Shown piece after piece: positions 24,436 through 32,596 of a DNA stretch of 64,000 nucleotides. This DNA comes from Amycolatopsis thermophila. Its GTDB lineage: Bacteria; Actinomycetota; Actinomycetes; Mycobacteriales; Pseudonocardiaceae. A program made the position numbers and the translations under genes. The DNA is taken from positions 2,108,001 through 2,172,000 of the forward strand of contig NZ_JAUSUT010000001.1 in the NCBI RefSeq assembly GCF_030814215.1, given 5' to 3'. Under the pieces are notes generated by a model that saw nothing but the letters and a program-made list of their open reading frames with translations, was not told where the DNA came from and made no database searches. Numbering within the stretch: the first letter of the stretch is position 1; the number at the start of each line of letters is the position of its first letter.

Positions 24436-26053
24436 ACGGGATGCTGTTCGCGGTGTCCGTCATCCAGTGCCGGAGCGCGTGGGTGGCGCGCACGTCGTCC
24501 TCGTTGTAGCGCAGGATCCGCTCCCGCTGGGTCTGGTCCGGCTCGTCACCGTCCATGCCCACCGCCAGCCGGTACCAGCGCATCGACGCCTCGCCACCGG
24601 CTTCCGGATCGCGCCAGGTGAAGCCGGCGACCGGCGCGACGACCTTCAGGCCCTTGCCCCGCGAGCACAGGAACTGCTCGGACACGCTCCGGAACAGGTC
24701 CACCCACTCCTCGGAGTCCACAAAGGACCGGATTTCGTCCTTGGGCGGCATCCCCGGGTACTGGCCGAAGCGCTCGACCGAGCCGAACAGCCACCGGTTC
24801 TCGGCCATCGCGTTGTAGCAGTAGGCCCGGAAGGTCAGGCCCGCCGCCAGCGTGCGGGCACGCACCTCCCGCAGCCAGGACCAGAACTCCGCGAACGAGC
24901 GGGCCTCGTCGGCCGTGGGCAGCGGCTGCCACGTCACGAACGCGCGGTAGCCCTGCTCCAGCCCGATGTCGGCGCCGCTGAGCAGGCAGCCCCACAGGTA
25001 GGCGCCCGACTCGCCGAAGGACTCCATGTCGATGTCGACCTCGACGTCCGCGCGCGGCACCTCGACGCGCTCGACGCGGCGCACCACGGTGAGGTCCGCC
25101 AACCAGGCACGGGCCAGCGCGACCGCGTCGGCGAACGGGCCGGACGTCCACACGATCGGCGGCTCGTCGTCCGGGTCGAGCGCCGCCAGCTTGTCCACAG
25201 TGGATACGCCGGCGCGGCGCAGCTCCATCGCGTCCTCGCCGCGGACGACCAGGCTCACGTCGCGCATCGCGGTCAGCTCGCCCTCGCACGTCGGCCACCA
25301 CGGGCACGAGCGGCACTCCAGGACGCGGGACGGCTCGGCCAGCGCGGGCCCGCCGCTGCGGGCCGACTCGGCGATGGCCAGGCGGTCGGCGAACCGCTGG
25401 TCGTACTCCGTCAGCGCGGTGCGGCCGTTCGGCCAGGTGGCCGCGGCCAGGTCGTGCCACAGCACCACGTCGGCGTCCAGCCCGATGACGCCGCCGACGA
25501 GCCGCCCGGCGGCCAGCCCGTGCGCCTCCAGCATCCGGCGCAGGTGCGCCAGCCGCATCTGGTCGCGGGGGTGGGAGCGGACCTTGCGCGACGGGTCCGG
25601 GATCGCGTGACGCGGGTCGAGGTCGTGCGGCGGCGTGGTGACCGCCCCCGCGCCCGGGTCGGTGATGCGGTGACGCACCACCAGCACCGGCAGGTAGCCG
25701 CCCCCGTCCCGCACCAGCAGCTCGGCCCCGCCACGGCGGTGACCGGCGCGGTCGGCCGGCAGCAGCGCACCCCAGATGTAGTCGACGCGCTGCTCGAACG
25801 CCTGCTGGGTGGCCGCCACGCGTTCGGCGGGCGGCAGCTCGCGGTCGACCACCACCCAGCTCGCGCCCGGGTTGGCCGCGATCAGCCGCTGCCGGATCTC
25901 CGCCCGGTGGGCCGCCGCGTCGGCGATGCGCTGCTCGGCCGACGGGTCGGGCGGGGCCAGCACCGTGTCACGCATCGCCGGGTCGTGCTCGAGGTGCACA
26001 CGACGACGGCAGCGGCTCACCGCACCGGCTTCGAGCAGCACCTCAGCATCCAC
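24419..26053 (-). CDS. TM0106-family RecB-like nuclease
   Basis: 544 residues. The N-terminal part has PD-(D/E)XK-type elements and a Cys cluster (CRRRVHLEHD near the start; CRSCPWWPTCEGE at about 246-258) that could hold an iron-sulfur cluster as in RecB-type nucleases. The C-terminal part (from about 345) is an RNase H-fold exonuclease-like domain with VDIDMES and the closing YNEDDVRATHAL, where Asp/Glu residues would bind metal. The family has no established pathway. It is tail-to-tail with the MerR gene and upstream-divergent from the DUF6474-like gene. Confidence 0.85.
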   Translation of the reverse strand: MDAEVLLEAGAVSRCRRRVHLEHDPAMRDTVLAPPDPSAEQRIADAAAHRAEIRQRLIAANPGASWVVVDRELPPAERVAATQQAFEQRVDYIWGALLPADRAGHRRGGAELLVRDGGGYLPVLVVRHRITDPGAGAVTTPPHDLDPRHAIPDPSRKVRSHPRDQMRLAHLRRMLEAHGLAAGRLVGGVIGLDADVVLWHDLAAATWPNGRTALTEYDQRFADRLAIAESARSGGPALAEPSRVLECRSCPWWPTCEGELTAMRDVSLVVRGEDAMELRRAGVSTVDKLAALDPDDEPPIVWTSGPFADAVALARAWLADLTVVRRVERVEVPRADVEVDIDMESFGESGAYLWGCLLSGADIGLEQGYRAFVTWQPLPTADEARSFAEFWSWLREVRARTLAAGLTFRAYCYNAMAENRWLFGSVERFGQYPGMPPKDEIRSFVDSEEWVDLFRSVSEQFLCSRGKGLKVVAPVAGFTWRDPEAGGEASMRWYRLAVGMDGDEPDQTQRERILRYNEDDVRATHALRHWMTDTANSIPFMGDL

Positions 26054-26155
26054 ACCACCACTTTAGAGAGCCCCTCCGACAATTCCGCGCCGAGTGTGAC
26101 CGGCGCATTACGTGTCGGACATGCCCGAGCTCGTCCGTGCCGCTACATTCAGCCC

Positions 26156-26620
26156 ATGGCTCGCAAGAAGACCAAGACGCCGGCCGAGACGGGCATCACG
26201 CCGAAGAAGGCCAAGAACGCGGTCGCCGTGGCGAAGATCGTGGTCCCCGCGGTCGTGCCCGCGCTGGCCCCGCTCGCGGTCAAGGCGGCCAGCGCGGTCC
26301 GCGACGCCTACGACCACTACCAGGCCCGGCGCCTCGGCGTGCCGCTCGACCAGCTGTCGGAGTTCACCGGCCGCGGCGCGCACCTGCTCGCGCGCATCGC
26401 CGGGACCTCGGAGGCGCTGAGCGAGGTCCGCCAGGCCGAGCGCGCTACCGACGACGACGTGCGGTTCGCCAAGGACTCGCAGGCCACGCTCGAGCAGCTG
26501 ACGGCCGCGGTCCGCGCGGCGGAACGCATGCCGGCGTCCCGCCGCAAGGCCGCGCACCAGGCCGTGGCGAAGGAGCTGGAGCAGATCGAGGCCAAGGTCC
26601 TCAAACGGCTCGGCGTCTAG
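26156..26620 (+). CDS. DUF6474-like conserved actinobacterial protein
   Basis: 154 residues, Lys-rich start (ARKKTKTPAETGITPKKAKN), a hydrophobic helix at about 22-45 rich in Ala/Val/Pro, then a helical charged remainder (YDHYQARRLGVPLDQLSEF, GRGAHLLARI). The sequence TACATT ends six bases before the ATG, typical of a leaderless actinomycete gene, and no ribosome binding site is seen. Function unknown; I recognise the family by its N-terminal pattern from memory only. Confidence 0.7.
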   Translation: MARKKTKTPAETGITPKKAKNAVAVAKIVVPAVVPALAPLAVKAASAVRDAYDHYQARRLGVPLDQLSEFTGRGAHLLARIAGTSEALSEVRQAERATDDDVRFAKDSQATLEQLTAAVRAAERMPASRRKAAHQAVAKELEQIEAKVLKRLGV

Positions 26621-26657
26621 CGCCCCGGCCCGCCGCTTCGTCAGCGCGAGGTGCCGG

Positions 26658-26759
26658 CCACCCGCGGCGCACGAAGCGGCTGTAGTCGGCCGAGTACGGA
26701 ACCCAGGAAACGCCCCGACCCACGCCGATCGCCGTGAGCGGCTGGGTGACGGCGGTGAC
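26658..26759 (-). pseudogene. Remnant of an NCS1-type nucleobase/cytosine permease
   Basis: The reverse strand encodes VTAVTQPLTAIGVG and then GVSWVPYSADYSRF. SWVPYSADYSR is a close match to the loop conserved in NCS1 cytosine/purine permeases. Only about 34 residues survive, flanked by unrelated sequence in a frame with no start. It lies just downstream of a DUF1989 fragment, whose genes are often next to such permeases. Confidence 0.55.
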
Positions 26760-26802
26760 CTTGTCGGCCCCGGTGGCCGTCTGTGGAACTCGGCCGGTTC
26801 CG

Positions 26803-26922
26803 CCCGCCGTCCGCGGGCGCCACGAACGCGAACACGTCACCGACCTGGCCCCCGTCCACGTCGATCACGTGGACCAGGTCCCCCGCCGCCACGCGCACGG
26901 CACGAAACCCCGGGGTGACGGC
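26803..26922 (-). pseudogene. Remnant of a DUF1989 / urea-carboxylase-associated protein
   Basis: The reverse strand encodes TPGFRAVRVAAGDLVHVIDV and then GGQVGDVFAFVAPADG, the N-terminal signature of the DUF1989 family. About 40 of the usual 200 or so residues remain and the reading frame then loses all similarity. With the permease fragment it fills the 303-bp gap 26,621-26,923, which otherwise holds nothing I can assign. Confidence 0.55.
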
Positions 26923-26923
26923 C

Positions 26924-27886
26924 CTACTTGATGAAGCCCTTCGAGATCATCCAGTCCCTGGCGACCTCACCGGCGTCCCGGCCGTCGACGTCGACCTGCT
27001 TGCACAGTTCGATCATCTGCTGGTTGTCCAGCGCCTTGGACACCGGCTCGAGCACCTCGCGGACCGCCGGGTGGGCCTGCAGGAACTCCTGCTTCATCGT
27101 CACCGCCGCGTTGTACTGCGGGAAGAACCGCTTGTCGTCGGCCAGGACGCGCAGGTTCAGGCCGGCGATGCGCCCGTCGGTCGTGAAGATCTCGCCGAAG
27201 TTGCACGTGCCGCTCGCGACCGCCGAGTAGATCGCGCCGGTGCCGAACGTCTTGACGTCCGCGGCCGGGAACCCGTAGGTGCGCTGCACGCCCGGGAACC
27301 CGTCCTGACGGCTCGCGAACTCCGTCTCCACGCAGAAGATCCCCTGCTCGGGGTGCTGCTTGAGGAACTCCGTCATGTCCGAATTGGACCGCAGGTTGTG
27401 CTGCTGCGCGTACGCCTCGGTGGTGGCGAAGGCGTAGGTGTCGTTGACCGGCGAGTAGTCCAGCCACGTGATGCCGAACTTCTGTTCGTCGGCCGCCTTC
27501 GTCGCGTCGTACTGGCCCTTCTCGTCCGGGATCGGGTCGGTGTTGCCCTGGTAGGAGATCCAGGCCGTGCCGGTGTACTCCCACGAGAGGTCGATCTGCC
27601 CGTTGATCAGCGCCTGCCGCGCGGAGTTCGACCCGCTGATGTTCGTCAGGTCCGTGATGTGCGCGCCCGCCGCCGACAGCGCCAGCTCCGCCATGTAACC
27701 GAGCAGGATGTTCTCGGTGAAGTCCTTCGACCCGACCGCGATGTTCACGCCCTCCAGGCTCGGCACCGGGCGGATCGAGCCGGGCTGCACCTCGTAGGGC
27801 AGCGCCGCGTTGACGTCGAGGCCGCACGCGGTCAGCGAGGTCGTCAGCAGCGCGGCCCCGAAGACCGCCTTCAGCCGGTGCTTCAC
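26924..27886 (-). CDS. Glycine betaine/choline-type ABC substrate-binding lipoprotein
   Basis: 320 residues from GTG 27886, which overlaps the upstream permease stop (GTGA). A signal peptide ends in LTAC, so the protein is lipid-anchored outside. The mature part fits the OpuAC/ProX group: VGSKDFTENILLGYM near the start, then LINGQIDLSWEYTGTA and WLDYSPVNDTYAFA, with aromatic residues likely to cage a quaternary ammonium. It delivers the osmoprotectant to the two permeases. Last gene of the four-gene operon. Confidence 0.88.
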   Translation of the reverse strand: MKHRLKAVFGAALLTTSLTACGLDVNAALPYEVQPGSIRPVPSLEGVNIAVGSKDFTENILLGYMAELALSAAGAHITDLTNISGSNSARQALINGQIDLSWEYTGTAWISYQGNTDPIPDEKGQYDATKAADEQKFGITWLDYSPVNDTYAFATTEAYAQQHNLRSNSDMTEFLKQHPEQGIFCVETEFASRQDGFPGVQRTYGFPAADVKTFGTGAIYSAVASGTCNFGEIFTTDGRIAGLNLRVLADDKRFFPQYNAAVTMKQEFLQAHPAVREVLEPVSKALDNQQMIELCKQVDVDGRDAGEVARDWMISKGFIK

Positions 27887-28659
27887 GTCAGCCCCCTGGG
27901 TCCGAAGATGCGTTCCATGACCGCGCCCAGCCAGTCGATCAGCAGCGCGAGGCCGACCGCCAGGATCGCGCCGGTGACCAGCACCGGGACGCGGTTGAGC
28001 TTGTACCCGGTGTCGATCAGCTCGCCGAGCCCGCCGCCGTTGACGAAGAACGCCAGCGTCGCCGTGCCGACCGCCAGCACCAGGGACGTCCGCAGGCCGG
28101 CCAGGATCAGCGGCACCGCGAGCGGCAGCTCGATGCGGAACAGCACCGCGCGGCCGGACATGCCGATCCCGCGGCCGGCGTCGGTGAGCGCCGGGTCGAC
28201 CGCGTTGATGCCGACGATCGTGTTCCGCAGCACCGGCAGCAGCGAGTAGAACGCGATCGGCAGGACCGCGCACCAGAACCCTTCCCAGCTGGTCCACAGG
28301 AAGAACAGCACGATCACGCCGAGCGCGGGCGCGGCCTGCCCGATGTTGGCGATCGCCAGGAAGACCGGCGCGACCGGCCGCGCCCAGGTGCGGGTCAGCA
28401 CGGCGCCCAGCGGCACCGCGACCGCGACCACGATGACCGCGACGGCGATCGTGATCAGCAGGTGCTGCCAGGTCGCCTCCAGCAGGCGGGCCGGGTTCAG
28501 GTTCTGCGCCTCGATGGCGTCGTTGTCCCTGGTCAGGGCCCAGATCACGACCGCACCGACGACCACCACGACGACCGCGGGCTGCACCAGCAGCCGGGCC
28601 CGCTCGGCGCGGCGCGAACCGGATTCGGTGGTGAACCCCTTGTCGACGGTGGTGCTCAC
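27883..28659 (-). CDS. Osmoprotectant ABC transporter permease (second)
   Basis: 258 residues, about six helices. An extended N-terminal cytoplasmic segment precedes the first helix (about residue 25-43). The coupling loop toward the ATPase is the segment LRNTIVGINAVDPALTDAGR with a following GIGMS. It overlaps the ATPase gene (GTGA) and the binding-protein gene. Together with the permease at 29839-30486 it forms the membrane channel. Confidence 0.88.
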   Translation of the reverse strand: MSTTVDKGFTTESGSRRAERARLLVQPAVVVVVVGAVVIWALTRDNDAIEAQNLNPARLLEATWQHLLITIAVAVIVVAVAVPLGAVLTRTWARPVAPVFLAIANIGQAAPALGVIVLFFLWTSWEGFWCAVLPIAFYSLLPVLRNTIVGINAVDPALTDAGRGIGMSGRAVLFRIELPLAVPLILAGLRTSLVLAVGTATLAFFVNGGGLGELIDTGYKLNRVPVLVTGAILAVGLALLIDWLGAVMERIFGPRGLT

Positions 28660-29852
28660 GCCGGCCCCCCGTCGTCGGAGTGCTCCTCGCGCAGGCGCTG
28701 GATCGTGCCCATCACCGTGTCCAGTTCGATCATGCCCGCGTACTCGCCGCGGGCACCGGTGACCGGCACCCCGCCGCCCTCGACCAGCATCGCCTCCAGC
28801 GCGTCCTGCAGCGTCGACTGCAGGCTGACGAAGTCGCCGATCGGCTTGCCCGCGCGCTCCAGCGAGGTGGCGGCACCGAGGTCGCGCACGTGCACCCAGC
28901 GCACCGGGCGGCGGCGGTGGTCGAGCACCAGCGCGTAGGTGCGGCGCTGCTCGGTCATCTTCTGCCGCAGGTCGGCCGGCGAATCGGTGGTCGACGCGGT
29001 CACCGTGTCCTGCTTCAGCTCGACGTCGCGCACCCGCAGCAGGGTGAGCTGCTTGAGCGAGGCGCCGGCGCCGACGAACCCGGCGACCGTGTCGTCGGCC
29101 GGGTTGGCCAGGATCGCGTCCGGGGTGTCGTACTGCAGGATCTTCGACTGGTTGCCCAGGACCGCGATCTTGTCGCCGAGCTTCACGGCCTCGTCGAAGT
29201 CGTGCGTCACGAACACGATCGTCTTGCCCAGCTCGGCCTGCAGCCGCAGCAGCTCGTCCTGCAGGTTGCCGCGGGTGATCGGGTCGACCGCGCCGAACGG
29301 CTCGTCCATCAGCAGCACCGGCGGGTCGGCGGCGAGCGCGCGGGCCACGCCGACGCGTTGCTGCTGGCCGCCGGAGAGCTGGCGGGGGAAGCGGTCGTGG
29401 AACTGCGCGGGATCGAGCCCGACGAGGTCGAGCATCTCGTCGACGCGGTCGGCGATCTTCTTCTTGTCCCAGCCGAGCAGGCCCGGCACGACCGCGATGT
29501 TCTGCGCGACGGTGAAGTGCGGGAAGAGGCCGGCCTGCTGGATCGCGTAGCCGACCTTGCGGCGCAGCCGGTCCGGGTTGAGCCTCAGCGCGTCCTCGCC
29601 GCCGATGGTGATCCGGCCCGAGGTGGGCTCGATCAGCCGGTTGATCATGCGCATCGTGGTCGTCTTGCCGCAGCCGGACGGTCCGACCAGGATCACGATC
29701 TGGCCGGCCGGGATCGTCATCGTGACGTCCTTGACCGCCGGTTCCCGCGATCCGGGGTAGCGCTTGGTGACGTTCTCCAGCTGGATCTCGACGCCGGACA
29801 CCGCACCGGAGTCCGTCTTGCCGGGAGATTCGATGGTTTCAGACACGGACAC
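28656..29852 (-). CDS. Osmoprotectant ABC transporter ATPase with CBS-type tail
   Basis: 398 residues. Walker A GPSGCGKTT is at about 57-65, the signature LSGGQQQR follows, and Walker B is VLLMDEPFGAVD with the H-loop VTHDFDEAV. After residue about 280 a C-terminal regulatory region resembles a CBS pair, which in OpuCA-type enzymes senses ionic strength. It energises uptake of betaine-like compounds. It overlaps the first permease by 14 bp. Confidence 0.9.
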   Translation of the reverse strand: MSVSETIESPGKTDSGAVSGVEIQLENVTKRYPGSREPAVKDVTMTIPAGQIVILVGPSGCGKTTTMRMINRLIEPTSGRITIGGEDALRLNPDRLRRKVGYAIQQAGLFPHFTVAQNIAVVPGLLGWDKKKIADRVDEMLDLVGLDPAQFHDRFPRQLSGGQQQRVGVARALAADPPVLLMDEPFGAVDPITRGNLQDELLRLQAELGKTIVFVTHDFDEAVKLGDKIAVLGNQSKILQYDTPDAILANPADDTVAGFVGAGASLKQLTLLRVRDVELKQDTVTASTTDSPADLRQKMTEQRRTYALVLDHRRRPVRWVHVRDLGAATSLERAGKPIGDFVSLQSTLQDALEAMLVEGGGVPVTGARGEYAGMIELDTVMGTIQRLREEHSDDGGPA

Positions 29853-30486
29853 CCCTGGGAACGGTGAAGCGGGCGATCAGGACGTAGATGCCGTCGAGGA
29901 TCAGCGCGAGGATGACCACGCCGATCGTGCCGGTGAGGGCCTGGTTCATGGAGTTCGTGCTGCCGGCGTTGGTCAGCCCGGCGAACACCTCGGACCCCAG
30001 GCCGGGCCCCTTGGCGTAGGCGGCGATGACCGCGATGCCCATCAGCATCTGGGTCGCCACCCGCATCCCGGTGAGGATCGCGGGCCAGGCCAGGCGCAGC
30101 TCGACGCGGGTGAGCACGCCGAACCGGCTCATCCCGATGCCCTTGGCGGCATCGGTCACCGCGGGATCCACACCGGCCAGCCCGACGATGGTGTTGCGCA
30201 CGATCGGCAGCAGCGCGTACAGCACGAGCGGGATGACGCTGGGCGCGACACCGAGGCCGACGACCGGGATCAGCAGCCCGATCAGCGCGAACGAGGGGAT
30301 GGTCAGGACGGTGCTGGCCAGCGCGGTGGCCAGGGCCGATCCGATGGGGCTGCGGTAGACGGCGATTCCGATCAGCACACCGATGACGGCGGCGACGATG
30401 GTGCACTGCACCACGGCACTCACGTGGAGCCAGGCCTGCAGCCCGAGCCTGCTCCAGCGGTCGGCCACGTACTCGAACAGGTTCAT
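29839..30486 (-). CDS. Osmoprotectant ABC transporter permease (first)
   Basis: 215 residues from ATG 30486 (MNLFEYVADRWSRLG); GTG 30519 in frame is also possible because GGAGGAGG lies between the two. About six membrane helices; the ATPase-coupling loop is VRNTIVGLAGVDPAVTDAAK. It is the first gene of the operon permease-ATPase-permease-binding protein, an arrangement like OpuC/OsmU. The promoter must lie within 30,487-30,680, between this gene and the divergent copper-related operon. Confidence 0.88.
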   Translation of the reverse strand: MNLFEYVADRWSRLGLQAWLHVSAVVQCTIVAAVIGVLIGIAVYRSPIGSALATALASTVLTIPSFALIGLLIPVVGLGVAPSVIPLVLYALLPIVRNTIVGLAGVDPAVTDAAKGIGMSRFGVLTRVELRLAWPAILTGMRVATQMLMGIAVIAAYAKGPGLGSEVFAGLTNAGSTNSMNQALTGTIGVVILALILDGIYVLIARFTVPRGVRV

Positions 30487-30680
30487 CCCCTGCGGCCCGC
30501 CTCCTCCCGATCCGGTCACTCGTCCGGCCTACAACCCGTACACCGTTACCGAAAAACGTGAAAGTCTCAACCACCGACACCGCTTGACAAGTCGATCAAA
30601 ACACGATCCGGCTGTTCACACCGCGTTCACCACACGGGACACCGTCGCCAAGATCACCGGTGTTCTCCTACCCTGTTCCG

Positions 30681-31235
30681 GTGAGGACGCGACAGGATCG
30701 GCACGCTGCGTTACGCGGCGTGCGCGGGATCCTGCTCGCCGTCACCTCCGGCGGCCTGGCGATCAGCGCGCACGCGCTGGCCCACGGCGGCCTCCCGGAC
30801 ACCGCGCTGACGCTGCTGCTCGTGGCGCTCGTCGGGTGGACCGGGACCGCGCTCGCCGACCGGACCCGCGGACCGCTCGGCGTGCTCGCCGTGCTCGGGT
30901 CCGCGCAACTGCTGATGCACGTCGTGCTCGACGAGCTGATGCCGCACCCCGGCTCGATGCCCGCCGCGATGCTCGCCGCGCACGCGGGCGCGACCGTGGT
31001 GACCGCGCTGCTGCTGGCCCACGCCGAAGCGCTGCTGCAGGTCGCCGCGACGCGCCTGGCCCTTCTCCTGCCGGTCCTCTTCGGACCGGCCCCCGCACCC
31101 CCTCCGCCGCACGCCGCGCCCGCTCCGGCGCCGGGCGTGCCGCAGGTGTCGGTGCTGCTGACGCGCATCAACGCCAGGCGCGGCCCGCCGGTGCGCGGGA
31201 CGCAAGCAGCCCTTCACCTCAGCGAAATCCGCTGA
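30681..31235 (+). CDS. Membrane protein preceding the YcnI-CopC-CopD operon
   Basis: 184 residues from GTG 30681. TACCCT ends six bases before it, so the gene looks leaderless. About four membrane helices, with His-rich loops (AISAHALAHGG, LLMHVVLDELMPHPG, LLAHAEALLQ), then a Pro-rich cytoplasmic tail. The His spacing suggests metal contact, but no family name comes to mind. It lies 29 bp before ycnI and is probably co-transcribed, so a copper role is plausible by context. Confidence 0.65.
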   Translation: MRTRQDRHAALRGVRGILLAVTSGGLAISAHALAHGGLPDTALTLLLVALVGWTGTALADRTRGPLGVLAVLGSAQLLMHVVLDELMPHPGSMPAAMLAAHAGATVVTALLLAHAEALLQVAATRLALLLPVLFGPAPAPPPPHAAPAPAPGVPQVSVLLTRINARRGPPVRGTQAALHLSEIR

Positions 31236-31264
31236 CCACCACTTACCCAGGAGCATTTCCCACC

Positions 31265-31990
31265 ATGAACCCTGCGTTCATCCGTCGTGGCGCGGTACTG
31301 GCGGGCACGGTCGGCGTCGCCGGCCTGCTCGGCGCCGGCATCGCCTCCGCCCACGTCACCGCCGACGTCCTCGGCTCGCAGCCGCAGCAGGGCGGCTACG
31401 GGGCGATCACCGTTCGCGTGCCGAACGAGGAAGAGGACGCCGCCACCGTCAAACTGGAGATCGACTTCAAGCCGGAGTACGCGATCAGCTCCGTGCGCTA
31501 CCAGCCGATCCCGGGCTGGACGGCGGAGGTCACCAAGACCCCGCTGCCCACGCCGGTCAAGAACGGCAAGAACCTGGACGTCACCGAGGCGGTCACCAAG
31601 GTTGTCTTCACCGCCCAGCCGGGCGCGAAGATCGGCCCGGGCGAGACCCAGTACCAGGACTTCAACATCACCGCAGGCTCCCTGCCCGCGGTCGACGAAC
31701 TGGTGCTGCCCGCGATCCAGACCTACGACAACGGCGAGACCGTGAGCTGGGACCAGGTCGCGGCCGACGGCGCGGCCGAGCCGGACCACCCGGCCCCGAC
31801 GGTCGAACTGGCCGCGGCGTCGGCCGATGGTCATTCGCACGACGCGACGACCACCTCCGCCACGACCGCGTCCGGCGACTCCACCGACGACACCGCCCGG
31901 TGGCTCGGCGGCGCCGGCCTGGTCGTCGGCGCGCTCGGCCTCGGCGCCGGCGCCGGTGCGGTCCTGCGCGGGCGGAAGGCGGCGAAGTGA
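31265..31990 (+). CDS. ycnI: YcnI family copper-binding membrane protein
   Basis: 241 residues; ATG 31265 follows AGGAG. A signal peptide (1-29, ending GIASA) should leave His30 as the new N-terminus, which in YcnI forms a single-histidine copper site together with a Glu and a Trp; a Trp is present in PGWTAEV. The DUF1775 domain runs to about 175, followed by a Ser/Thr-rich linker with a HSH motif and a C-terminal membrane helix (about 212-233). TGATG overlap couples it to CopC. Located outside the membrane, it probably handles Cu(II). Confidence 0.85.
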   Translation: MNPAFIRRGAVLAGTVGVAGLLGAGIASAHVTADVLGSQPQQGGYGAITVRVPNEEEDAATVKLEIDFKPEYAISSVRYQPIPGWTAEVTKTPLPTPVKNGKNLDVTEAVTKVVFTAQPGAKIGPGETQYQDFNITAGSLPAVDELVLPAIQTYDNGETVSWDQVAADGAAEPDHPAPTVELAAASADGHSHDATTTSATTASGDSTDDTARWLGGAGLVVGALGLGAGAGAVLRGRKAAK

Positions 31991-32523
31991 TGCGCCGCCT
32001 GCTCGTCACGGTCACCGCGGCGCTGGTGGCGATGGTCGTCACGGCGACCCCGGCACTGGCGCACAACGTGCTCGTCTCCTCCGACCCGGCCAAGGACGCC
32101 TCGCTCGAGACCGGTCCGTCGAAGGTCACGCTGACCTTCGACGCGCCGGTGCAGGGTGGCGACGTCAACCAGGTCTCGGTCGTCGGTCCGGGCAACACCC
32201 AGTGGGCCGAGGGCGACGTGGAGATCAGCAGCAACGTCGTGTCGGTCGCGGTCCGGCCGCTCGGCCCGGCCGGTCAGTACACCGTCGGCTTCCGGATCCT
32301 GTCCGCCGACGGGCACCCGGTGACCGGTGAGATCCCGTTCACCCTCACCAAGACCGGCACCGGCACCCCGGCGTCGGCCAGTGCCGCGACCGGTGCCGAC
32401 ACGGCCCAGCCCGCCGCGTCCGCCGGCGGCGGTGTCCCGGTGTGGGTGTGGATCCTCGGCGCGGTGGTCCTGCTGGCCATCGGGCTGACGCTGGCTCTCC
32501 GGATGGGCAGGGACAAGGCGTGA
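31990..32523 (+). CDS. CopC-like copper resistance/uptake protein
   Basis: 177 residues. Signal peptide ending PALA, then the mature N-terminal His25 (HNVLVSSDPA), as expected for CopC copper ligation. A beta-barrel domain follows with the second conserved His in SADGHPVTGEIPF. A linker rich in Ala/Thr leads to a C-terminal membrane helix (about 148-170). Its start overlaps the ycnI stop by one base. It would pass copper to the CopD-like channel encoded next. Confidence 0.88.
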   Translation: MRRLLVTVTAALVAMVVTATPALAHNVLVSSDPAKDASLETGPSKVTLTFDAPVQGGDVNQVSVVGPGNTQWAEGDVEISSNVVSVAVRPLGPAGQYTVGFRILSADGHPVTGEIPFTLTKTGTGTPASASAATGADTAQPAASAGGGVPVWVWILGAVVLLAIGLTLALRMGRDKA

Positions 32524-32596
32524 CCCCGCGACACCGACGCACGAGCATCGCGGGGCCGGCCGCGGTCCACGGAGCGCAGTGGGGAGGCGTCGCGGC

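Noticed and set aside
24251..26620. A very long plus-strand open frame (789 codons) opposite the RecB-like nuclease
   Set aside because: It is the GC-rich antisense shadow of a well-supported gene; the translation is Arg/His-rich with no domain. Only its last 154 codons (from ATG 26156) are real.
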